Source: Trichoplusia ni | Lineage: Eukaryota > Arthropoda > Insecta > Lepidoptera > Noctuidae | Length of the DNA stretch: 64,000 nucleotides | Direction of reading: 5' to 3' | NCBI RefSeq assembly: GCF_003590095.1 | Contig: NC_039499.1 | Coordinates: 5,084,001 to 5,148,000 of the forward strand | Part shown: piece after piece, positions 34,901 to 46,900 of the stretch | How positions within the stretch are numbered: the first letter of the stretch is position 1 | How the letters are laid out: each line of letters opens with the position of its first letter | Notes under the pieces: model-generated | Told to the model about the DNA's origin: nothing | What the model saw: only the letters and a program-made list of their open reading frames with translations | Database searches by the model: none | Program-made: the position numbers and the translations under genes

Positions 34901-37900
34901 ACCGTAACGATGAGCGATTACGAAAGCGATAGCTTACGGCTCGGTGTGACGCGCGGCATGCATGGCGGACACTCGCAGTCGGTCGCAGACGTCGCTGCAA
35001 CCACACGTGTGCTTAATGCCTTAGCGAGCCAATTATAATCAACACCGCGCGCGTATAAGTTTTCGCGTCTTATTAATGACTCAATCCTATTGTTCTCAAA
35101 GTTTCGTAAACAATCATTGTGACAAGTGCTTCTATAGACACTATTGATTTATATCAAACAACAGCAGTTTAGGTGACGCTTACTAAAATAAAGAATGTTG
35201 GTCAAGGAGTGCTTAATAAAGTGGAAAATATCGTCGATAAGATAAAGCTATACCGTGACAATAAATGTTATCGCGATTGGTTATAGAGTGCAGTTCGAGA
35301 AGAGCTCAGTGCAAAAATTGCGTCCTTCCTTTCTATTCAAGCGCTAGAGACGATGCTGCAATCTAGTCGCCTGCGCACACAGAACATTTGTTGACGCGTG
35401 CTGCGCAAGGGGGAATTCGAAAACAGTGCGCGACTACGTTTGTTTGTTTTCTACGAATAAGTGCAACAATAGCTGGCGGATACCCAGTGACGATCATCAT
35501 GGGGCAGCGATCTGAAGTGGCCACGCCTGATAATAGCGACGAGGAGAGCGGGGACGCCTTCACCGACGCTGACTTCGGCGATTCTGATGATGACACTATT
35601 GTGGAAAGACACGATGCAGACAAAACATCACACCTACCTATCAATGAAACTGTCAACAAAGAAATTCAGAAAACCGCATCTACTAACGGACATAGTAATG
35701 GTGATGTGGTGGAGGAACAGCCTAGACTGAATGGCCGCAAGATTAGTGGGAGTCAGTCGAGTGATGCCGAAAACCAAAGCTTAGTTTTAACAGATTTGCG
35801 CAGAGATTCTCATGGCGATCAGAATCCTTCCATAGTTGGCATTCTCGGCGATCAGCAGAACCATGTACGTATAGAAAATTGTTTGGTATTGACCTCATAA
35901 CCTTCTTCGAAATTTGTGGTGTGTCATATAAATCCGAGATAATTCTCAACTTCCCAAAAGGCACCAAACGTGACTTGTGAGTCATTGTAGCCTCTTACTG
36001 ATTTCCTTTCCCTTTACTTAACGTATGGTCGTATACCTGTAATACAATATAAATGTTAATATAATTAACCACCCAAAACGCGGCTAGGTGTGAATTATCT
36101 TATCTCGGTATGTTTCACTACGTTCCGTGCGTTTTGAAGGTCGCGCTCTATAGAGTTGTCTCAGGTGAGCATCATATGAGTTCTACATTAACAACGTAAC
36201 GTTGAAGTGTTGTGGTAAATACTATAGTGTGGCTCACGTGTCGATTAAGGTATATTATTGGTCGTGAGTGTATGATATGTGTTGGTATCGTAGCGGTCAG
36301 GTTAGAGCTACATAGTACGGTGTTCGTAATCACGCCGGTGCTGCGGTGAGATGACCTCGTGCTGCTAGATTGCATCGATATGACGTTTCCGGAGAGCTTG
36401 TTAACACTCGCCTGCAAACTCTTGGTCCTTTATGTAAGTCAACTTTAAAACAATCGAACACAATTTGCATAGAAAACGATGGCATCCCGATGTCATTTCA
36501 ATGGACTATACTATAGGTTTCTTTGCCTAGCTCGATGTTGCCCCATTATGTTTGATATAATGGTCAGTGTACAGGTGACATCAGTTAGGAACACTTGTGT
36601 GATGGTATTGTCACGTCGGATGACTTCATAGTCGCAGACGTTGCCGCAATATGTCGCCGCTGGAGCTGTTGTTCTGTCTGGCCGCTCGTATTATAATTCT
36701 CTACGTGAGTATAGCTTACAACGATTATAGTACCTAAAGCCACTGGAACAAGTTTTTGCGATGTATTAATTACACAGATGTCGTAACTGTTTGGTCAGCC
36801 ACAGCTATGTGTGCTCTTGTAGTCAACGCCCTTGATGTCCTCACCGTCGTTATCGCTCGTTTCAGTGATTTTGATGAAACCAGTGATTCTTCAACTACTT
36901 ATAAAACAGGTTCTTAATCAATCTTGTAAGTTATGAGGAATGTGCAAAACATGCCGCTGCGGTGTTTATTTTAACTATAAATGTATTGTGTCATCGACTA
37001 GAGCGTATTGGATATAATAGCTGGAATGTTTTCATTCAACACGTTGGGTTTAGTTAATGTGCTGAAGATGTGTGCGCACTGCGCGCTCACCGCGGGCCAC
37101 TCGCCTCCAACTCATCCTTGAGTTATGTGTTTGTGCTAACAATATAAACAATTAACGTTAAACCAAGCAACAGTGACGATTTGTCACGCAGTGTTAAACC
37201 GTTGTCTCTACAACTATGACAATCATTCTTCACAGTTAAATGATTCTGTAAACAACTTTAAATACGTTTTTAAACGATCGCTTCTAACTGCGGCAATCAT
37301 TAAAATGTTACACAGCATGATTTTCTAATATGTTTTTTTTTTCTAAGTCTAATCAACAGACTACCGCATCGAATTACTCAACAGGTGATTAGTTAATGTC
37401 ATTTCGATTCGTTGCATAATAAAGTAACTACCGGAAAGAAAATAGCCAAGTTGTATGTTGAAAATATAATAAAAAGTAAACTATTAGAGATAAATCGAAT
37501 TTGTTGCGTTATGAGTCCATATCGGTTTGAATTGCATTCGTAATAAAAATGTTGTCGGATTTGTAAACACCAGTCGCAGGCGACATGCCACTCTACTTGA
37601 GATTATCGCCCTCTAACTAGAACACCTCCGTACCTCTGTTTATCCTTGCTGCCTGCTGCCTGTTCGTTCGGCTTATTTAATTCATGTCAACAGCGTCTAT
37701 TGATTTCTAACGGATCGATACATAATACATCATCCGTGTCGAGGAAGTCGGCCTGTCGTTTAATTCCTAACCAAAGTCGTCACCTCATTTCATCGGCCCT
37801 CATTAGGCGCGATAGCTTCATCAATAATATCCGCGGGCATCCGAGGACCGGCGACCGGGGAATGACCTTCACATCCTTAACGCATTGTGTCCAAGGATGA

Positions 37901-40900
37901 TGTCACCAGCGACGCCAAACATTTTATTAACTCCCAAGTCATCGACTGCCATGTGCTGTGAATCACATTTTTAACGTATATTCGGTATTGCAAACATTTG
38001 GTGGCTGTTTGTCGTGACGTCATTTTGAATATGTTTATGTTAAAATATCTAAAAGAATATTTTATCGCATTTTGTGTTATCACCGGTGAGCTCGTTCTGT
38101 AATCGGTTCGTGCATTAACCGATTGGGACATTATTGTCTTCGACTAGTTTGTTTCTGTCGAATCAATTGTGAGTGTACCTGAGTTTTATCTGCCTTTGTT
38201 TTTAAACTTCTGATTCATCGTCTGTCAACTGATTAGTTTGATTTCAATACAATACGCTTATAATATTCAAACATTCCTTGCATACATTCAATTCAGATCA
38301 GCTGAATTCGTCATTTGGTATATTTTCTTTCTAATAACATTAAATATTCGTTGCACGTAAGTGCTGGCGTATGCCGTGCAGCCGGCTGGAAGCGATGGTC
38401 GGAAGACAAAAGATAAGGTTATAATAATAGTCTACAGCACACTAAGGAAGGGCAGTGTTATCGCACAGTTACGCCAGTACTTCCCGCCACCCGTATTTGA
38501 ACTGTTACTTTATACCATATCCACGATACGGGTGCCAAGAGTCGCGGACATGCTTGGCTGCACATAAAGAACACAAAAAAGGTTTTCATGTCTTTGTTAA
38601 GTGTCTTGGTGACCTAAAATACTGCTACTCGTATATAAGGCTTTATGTTCAATTTAAAGAGTATGATGTAATGTGAATGTGCAACACAGCAGCCTACACT
38701 CACAGTTATTATTTTCGTGATGTTGAGTTGTAATGCGTACCGGGTACGTGCCTCATTTATTCCTGTGAACAATTGAGCTAAAACGCTCTGTTTTTGTTAT
38801 CATATTCTTTGAGTGAGAGATCTTTGTATGTTACGGCGTTGGCTCAAAAAAGTTCTCATTATTCTCCTAAATATGCCTCAAAGCTGCAACTAAATTCAAA
38901 CAATGAACGAATTTTACAACCTGGTCTTTGAATATTAAATAGTAGATATACCTATTTGAGGAGGGTTTCCCCGTTCTCGTGCTCCGTATGATATCATAGT
39001 ATCACAAGTGACTGTTATTACATTCGGTCAGGACCTCCAGCGGGGCTAGCCCGCGCCCACGTAACAACATAAACACGAAATTTTGTATCTAAACCTCCAA
39101 TTATTTTCCTAATGGATCGCTTGACTGGGATTTCAAAGTTTCGACGTGTTTCAACAATGTTAAGTGACATCGTGTGGAACATCTCGCCGTAATGCTGGTC
39201 TCGTGATGGACTTTTGCGTAACACAAGATGCTCTAAAAGGTTCGTCGACATTGCTATGTCGCATATTTAAAAACCAGGCCATTCGCATCAAGACGTTGTT
39301 CTAAATTGCCTATTATTTACAAATGTTTATTGCTTTATGCGTCATCTCATTGGTAAATTATACCGTGACCTATTGTTGAAGAATAGAATTAAAATTTTAT
39401 TTTCATAGATCTAATCTTAACACAATGCCATTTTAATTGGATCATTTTCTAGTGCATAATCTGCGTTTGTTTCATATTGTGTGGGAATATCAATGAATAA
39501 CCCAATTCCCGAAGAGCTGAGTGTCGTCCCGGTAACTTTGGTGCTCACCATTTTAATTTCACACTTTCTCAATTAATGTTTGTTTATTCATCTTCATCTC
39601 AGTGACAGCATGACAAGTTAATTACACGTGAGGAGTTGAGCACATGACGTTACCCGTTAACTTTACAACCACGTGGAGTAATTACGGTCACTTCCGACTC
39701 GGTTTCAACACCTTCCTTCAGTTATGATATAAGCCCGCTCACGAATTTCATGTAACACACACTTTTTACTTGTTAGGAATGTTATTTATAATCAACTAAT
39801 TTATGTTATGTTAGGAAATTAGAGCAATGGACGCACCGGCGAATTCTTGTCGAATTGTGTGTTGTAACAAATTTGAATAATCGTGTTTTGTGTTTGTATC
39901 TGAATTCATCGGATATTTACAACTGTTAAATAGTTGCAACACGTTCTAGCAATCATCGGACCGATTACGTGTAGAAATCGGCTAATTATTTCCATATGCA
40001 ACAACAATTCTTGTTTTAATTACAACATCAATGGAGCTATTATTACACCGAATGTTGAACAGATCTTCCCAGACAAGGAAACGAAATTAGACTCCAATTT
40101 AGAACACGGTTTGTGTTGTTAGCAATAGCAACAAAACCACAAATTTCAAAATGATTTATAAACCCAGTTCAGTGCTATCCAATTACAGAGTTAAAGTTTA
40201 CCGCAATCATACAGTGCGACCGAAATATGAACGCCACAAAAAAATACATTTTTAATTAGTATACATTCCATATTTAGTAAAAATGGTTTCAACGTACAAA
40301 TCACTGTCAAAATTCCGACACATTCGTCACTTATCGTAGCTTTTCAAATATTAACTCGGTACTACTGACTAATACCGCGCCTGACTAACCAGCAAAGATC
40401 AAAACATCAGATTAGCATATGAGCCGTCTCCACAGATTACACTAACTGGTACGTATTATCGTGTGCTAATTGTACGCGTTAGATTATGTCTCGCCCACCA
40501 GCCGGCTTGAACAACCTCACTGCGATGCTGGCAACGCGCAGTGCCTGTACTATGAGCTCTCTGAAGTCTGAACAGGGTTGTTAGTATTGTGGAAGCGAAA
40601 CGGCGCTGTACACAGCGCGTAGAGCCGTCTCGCTTCTCCAACAGATTTACTTGTAAATAAGATACGCTCTTGGTAAAGGCACAGATCATCGCATATTAAT
40701 TAATCAGCAAAACCCGTACTCGTTTGATTCTTCGGCGTTGCCAACTATACTGAATCATCCGGAGCTTTGAGTATCAGTCTGTTGGAACAGGAGTTAGGTT
40801 AGACAGGTGTTGGCGGCTCGATCGGAATCTCGTAAGGAGACGTGTGTAGTGATCGATTTGTTGAGTGTTGTTTATAGGTTGTTAGTACAATTGGTGCTGG

Positions 40901-43900
40901 GTGGCTAAGAGAAGGTCTTTCTACATCTACAAAGTTTTGCTTTAAAAAAAGACAGACCTATATTTATATGAGAAGTTCCAAAAAGTTCTCATCGCCCATA
41001 TTCGTCGTCACTGTTGTAATAAAGATGGTGAATTTGAAATTCAGTTGGTACTTATTGTCATATAAAACTAAATTGTTCTTGTTTGTCTGCAGGCTGAGCA
41101 GCGACTAGCGGCGCGGCGCGCGGCCCGTGCCGAAGCCCGGGAGATCCGCATGCGGGAGCTGGAGCGCCAGCAGCGGGAACAGGAGGACCATGCCGACAAG
41201 GCATACGACATGTATGCGGGGAAAACACCAGGTAACTACATGTACTTACTAATGTAGCACCTGTAGTGAGGACCATGTCTTGAAGTAACACGATTGTATT
41301 TGTGGAAGAGTTTCAACAGTCTTTAAGAGGTGTAGAGCCCCGATTCGAATACTTAACTTGCAAAAAATTGAAAATAGTGCTCTAAGATTCTAAGGACAAA
41401 TACATGAAAAGCAGATTAGGCGGATCAGAGAAGTGGTATTTTTAGATTTTGATTTTGGAAGTTGTTAATCAACCTTTTGTCATTATTTATAGCGATGCAA
41501 GGGATATCATGGAATCCGCATAGTTTTAGTCGTCTTTTTCTGAGAAATGCAATTTGTAACTGTGATTTAAATGGACGGTGACAAAAATGTAGTTTGGACT
41601 TGGCCTATTTAGATACGCCTGATACAAGAATGTAAACAACTTCTATCTTTATATAAATTATTTGTTTTGTGTTTTGACGGTCAATAGCAATCCAATGGTT
41701 TCATTTAGGAATTAAATAAATCATGTTTGCTTTGATATGTTCTTAATAAATCCATTGAAAATCATATTAGGAAATGACTAAGAAATGATCAAGCACTTAA
41801 TCAATTCGTTTGTTAAGTCGAATAAAGAGACCCGTGGGCAGATGGTTTGCTTTGAGTCAAGCTCCCACACGAATAATGCATTCGCAATCTTAAGGAAAGT
41901 TGAACATATCGTTATCTGAGATCACTGCCGGTTCATTCTTCTTGTTTAGTCTTCCAAGTTTACCCTGCGGCTTCGTCAGTTAAAAGCGCATTTGGAAATA
42001 AAATGGAAAAATACCCTAACACTTATCCTAAGATTGAATTGAATGTCCACTACCAAGGCTGGCTACCAAGCTATCCAGTCAAATACATATAATACTAGCT
42101 GTTCCAGCAAACGTTGTTTTGCCATAGTGCAAAAAAAAAACATGCTCTTTAGGATATAAAAATAGATGTTGTCCGATTCTCAGACGACACGAGAATTTTA
42201 TACATTAGATGTTGGACTATCTGAACCTGACCACGGCACTACGCATTCAGTTTGAAAATAAGATTAAGTGGATAACTTCAACACCTGAAGAATGTTTACC
42301 TGTTCTGCAGACCCTGTGGGTCGTCGCGGCGGCACGCGGCTGGCGGCGCTCAGTCCGGCCGGCGTGCTGTCACCGCGCCGCAGCTCTGAGGACTCCGCTG
42401 ACGACACCTTCAGCATCAAAGACCTCAGGGTACGTCCACAACTCGATTCATATTTTTTTTACCATTGGCATTTAATTGAGGTTAGGGCGATATAAATTTA
42501 CCGCACTGCCTTACAAGAGAGGTTATGTTCTTGCTTGCATTATTTTATTTGGATATTTCGGACTTTCTTCCTCAGATCATCTTTCGCCAGTCCTCTAAAT
42601 TATTCTTCAAGTTTTACTGATTTATGAAACGTTTTGCATACCACTATTTGATAAATTAGTTCAACCGTAGAATATAATTACATAAGAAAGCATCCGTCTT
42701 TATATGATACCGTTTTGAGACTAAATCAGTGACACAGTGTGGTGGAATTTCGAAGGGTTGTTCTAAATATATCTCGAAAGTCGCCCGGTGGATTTGGCAC
42801 GGTTAAACCAAGTCTTAATGGTTCTGTGCGTGCAAATCGATTCGCTATCGTGAATCATAAGTTTTGTATTGATTATTTTAGATACAGCCAGTAGGCGGAT
42901 CCTGGCAGAAGATAAATCTTATTATGTGGGGGTGTTTAATGTGATTGTTTGTTCGTTTTCAGCATGATTTAAAAGAGGTTGAGGAGAAGTTCCGGAAGGC
43001 GATGATATTGAATGCTCAGCTGGACAACGATAAGGCGGCGCTCGGGTACCAGCTGGAACTGCTCAAGGATAGGATAGAGGAGCTACATGAGGAGTATGCG
43101 CAACTACAGGTAAACAGTCACAACCACGCTCTATTATCTGGGAATCATACATTGGAAGAGTAGGAAAAAAGTATCAGAAGTTTACTTATGGCCATCAAGA
43201 AGTTACACGATAAAATTATACACCGATTAAAATATTGAGTTATAAGACTTCATAACTAGGAAATACCAAATACCTTCAGTGATCAAAAAATAAAAAATCG
43301 ATTAAACACAAATAATAATTTCCAGCGCGAACACAAAGAGAAGTGCTCATCATTCGAGCGTCTAAAGCGCGAGCACGAGTCTGTGTCGCGCGAGCTGCAG
43401 GCGGCGCGCGGGGCCGTGCGCGCGCGGGACGCGGCCGCCGCCGCCGCGGGGTTCGCCTTCGTGGACGCGCCCGCCGACCTGCCCGCCAGCCCCGCCGCGC
43501 CCCCCGCCCCCGCCGCGCCCCCCGCGCCCGCAGAGCCCACGCTGGCGCTCGTCAGCCACGGCGCCGAGCAGCTGCTCAATGACGCCGGGGAGGGCACGCT
43601 CGGTGAGTACCTGTTCCATAGTGAATATACCTCGGCTATTGCGGCAAAATATCCCTTATCTCTTGTCTTCAGATGAAGAAGTGTAACCCACAGACATAGC
43701 TACTTTTAGTTTCCGTAAATGAAAGCTTCGTTAATTCTATTCCAGATGTACGGTTGCAAAAGTTGTTGAGCTCGAAACAGTCTTTAGAGTCGGAAGTACG
43801 TAAACTGAAGCTGCAGCTGAACGAGGAGCGCGCGGCGCGGCAGAACGGAGTCTCCAACCATCACGAACATGAGTACGAGAACGAATGTGAGGATGTGTTT

Positions 43901-46900
43901 TGTTCTTATTTTAATTTAAACGAGCAACATATTTTCGTCTAAATAATTATATAGTGAAGGAGGGTGAATTCAATGATCGCGAGTTCAATTTGGTCCATTG
44001 TATGTATTACGCTAACATGGATTTAGATGTTATCCTGCGTTTGGTGCACGAGCCCAGAGATCAGTAACCCCGAAAGCTAGCTGGAGATCGGGGAGCATAG
44101 CTCTGTCCTGTGCGACGTGACCTATATTTGGAAGTCCTATCAGTAATAATGTGTGCACGTGTTGATGTTGCAGTGGAAGCAGCGCGTAAGGCGGTGTCGG
44201 AGGCGAAGGCGCGGGCGGCGCGCGGAGAGGCGGAGGCGGCGCTGCAGGCCGCGCTCGTGGCGCGGCTGGAGGCGCAGCTGGCCCGGCTGCGCGCGCGCCA
44301 GGACCACCAGGACGAGCACGAGGAGCAGCTCAAGCACGAGCGGCGCCGGCTGCAGAGAGAGGTAGGGACACGGACTGACACATCTGTAGCAGGGTGCAGG
44401 CCGCGCTCGTGGCGCGGCTGGAGGCGCAGCTGGCCCGGCTGCGCGCGCGCCAGGACCACCAGGACGAGCACGAGGAGCAGCTCAAGCACGAGCGGCGCCG
44501 GCTGCAGAGAGAGGTAGGGACACGGACTGACACATCTGTAGCAGGGTGCAGGCCGCGCTCGTGGCGCGGCTGGAGGCGCAGCTGGCCCGGCTGCGCGCGC
44601 GCCAGGACCACCAGGACGAGCACGAGGAGCAGCTCAAGCACGAGCGGCGCCGGCTGCAGAGAGAGGTAGGGACACGGACTGACACATCTGTAGCAGGGTG
44701 CAGGCCGCGCTCGTGGCGCGGCTGGAGGCGCAGCTGGCCCGGCTGCGCGCGCGCCAGGACCACCAGGACGAGCACGAGGAGCAGCTCAAGCACGAGCGGC
44801 GCCGGCTGCAGAGAGAGGTAGGGACACGGACTGACACATCTGTAGCAGGGTGCAGGCCGCGCTCGTGGCGCGGCTGGAGGCGCAGCTGGCCCGGCTGCGC
44901 GCGCGCCAGGACCACCAGGACGAGCACGAGGAGCAGCTCAAGCACGAGCGGCGCCGGCTGCAGAGAGAGGTAGGGACACGGACTGACACATCTGTAGCAG
45001 GGTGCAGGCCGCGCTCGTGGCGCGGCTGGAGGCGCAGCTGGCCCGGCTGCGCGCGCGCCAGGACCACCAGGACGAGCACGAGGAGCAGCTCAAGCACGAG
45101 CGGCGCCGGCTGCAGAGAGAGGTAGGGACACGGACTGACACATCTGTAGCAGGGTGCAGGCCGCGCTCGTGGCGCGGCTGGAGGCGCAGCTGGCCCGGCT
45201 GCGCGCGCGCCAGGACCACCAGGACGAGCACGAGGAGCAGCTCAAGCACGAGCGGCGCCGGCTGCAGAGAGAGGTAGGGACACGGACTGACACATCTGTA
45301 GCAGGGTGCAGGCCGCGCTCGTGGCGCGGCTGGAGGCGCAGCTGGCCCGGCTGCGCGCGCGCCAGGACCACCAGGACGAGCACGAGGAGCAGCTCAAGCA
45401 CGAGCGGCGCCGGCTGCAGAGAGAGGTAGGGACACGGACTGACACATCTGTAGCAGGGTGCAGGCCGCGCTCGTGGCGCGGCTGGAGGCGCAGCTGGCCC
45501 GGCTGCGCGCGCGCCAGGACCACCAGGACGAGCACGAGGAGCAGCTCAAGCACGAGCGGCGCCGGCTGCAGAGAGAGGTAGGGACACGGACTGACACATC
45601 TGTAGCAGGGTGCAGGCCGCGCTCGTGGCGCGGCTGGAGGCGCAGCTGGCCCGGCTGCGCGCGCGCCAGGACCACCAGGACGAGCACGAGGAGCAGCTCA
45701 AGCACGAGCGGCGCCGGCTGCAGAGAGAGGTAGGGACACGGACTGACACATCTGTAGCAGGGTGCAGGCCGCGCTCGTGGCGCGGCTGGAGGCGCAGCTG
45801 GCCCGGCTGCGCGCGCGCCAGGACCACCAGGACGAGCACGAGGAGCAGCTCAAGCACGAGCGGCGCCGGCTGCAGAGAGAGGTAGGGACACGGACTGACA
45901 CATCTGTAGCAGGGTGCAGGCCAGCGAGTACTATGGCCGCGTCTCGCGATCGACAGCTGGGTGGCGTGAGCATTGGCCTCCTTCTGTGAAACAGTGATGT
46001 AACAGAAGGAGGCGGCGGAGCGCGTTCGGGAAACTGACCCCAGCGCGCCCGCCATACGCGGACGCTCTCCCGCCCTCACAGTCGGGCTGGGCGACGGCAC
46101 GGGGCTGGGGGGGGGGGGGCAAGAAATATACTTGCCTATTTCACCGCGAAACGCCTTGTGTGAAGTATTCGAATTCCTAAAAGAAACGGGCGCTAATGGA
46201 AAAATAATAATTATGTGATTTAATTTTCAGGAAGTCGTTGACTTCTGGGCCGTTATCAATAATGGCGACAGTTAACGGTACAGTTGCGTATGACTTACTA
46301 TCGGAGTGTGCCATCCTTTACACGCAACCGAATACCAGATGCGTACCTATCACACTGTCTTAGCAACACTTACAAGTCTAAATCAAAGGCTACTTGAGGT
46401 TTTCTGCTCCGCACTTCACCTTGAGCAAATCCCGCTTCAGGGGAATAAATTGTATATTTTTTTATAAAAATGTCTTTAGAGGAATAAATTGTACCTTGTT
46501 TATAAAAATGTTCTTTAAACTTACTTTTTTCGAAACTGCTAAATATTATGATACAGCTTATTGCTTTTGATTTCTTTACCCCTACCTTCTCATTCAGGGG
46601 AATTGTGGAGAAACTGGAATTAAGATTTCCATATTATCAGAAAGAATTCTGAACTCCATAAAATCAAATCCAAAAAATAATTGTTCCCAGTGTGATAGGT
46701 ACCATAGCGCTCTAAGCCGAATAATCAATATAAATTGATACTTGAATCCTGCACTGGTGTGCTGTATATTAAGTTTAGGACAGCTAAATGTTAACACGAC
46801 TGTACATAGGTCTTACCGATGTTACTGACGCCTGCCCCTACAAGCCCTAAGTCTGGCACACCTCTGTAGCGAATCTGCTTAATGTTTCAACATTTATACA

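Larger units (their letters stand above)
30256..35498 (+). other. LRRFIP large intron, middle part
   Basis: The stretch is AT-rich with CpG-rich patches at about 31240-31490 and 34900-35060 that could be promoters. It holds a Lepidoptera-type repeat near 33621-33715 and a weaker candidate first exon at 34487-34654. Nothing else is supported. Confidence 0.4.

Noticed and set aside
34910..35038. 42-codon frame starting MSDYESDSLRLG in a CpG-rich patch
   Set aside because: It was considered as another LRRFIP head, but there is no good phase-0 donor before its stop.
36110..36169. Short ATG frame ending at CTCAGGTGAGC
   Set aside because: The donor is good but in phase 1, which cannot join exon 41093 in frame.
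44061..46100. Antisense ORFs of about 103 codons (Leu/Val/Ser-rich) and plus-strand 91-codon ORFs repeated every 152 bp
   Set aside because: They are off-frame readings of the LRRFIP exon array. The in-frame reading is the coiled coil.
46005..46100. GC-rich open stretch after TGTAACAG (KEAAERVRE-like)
   Set aside because: It reads like coil sequence at first, but no usable donor follows before the G run, and skipping it already gives a good frame.
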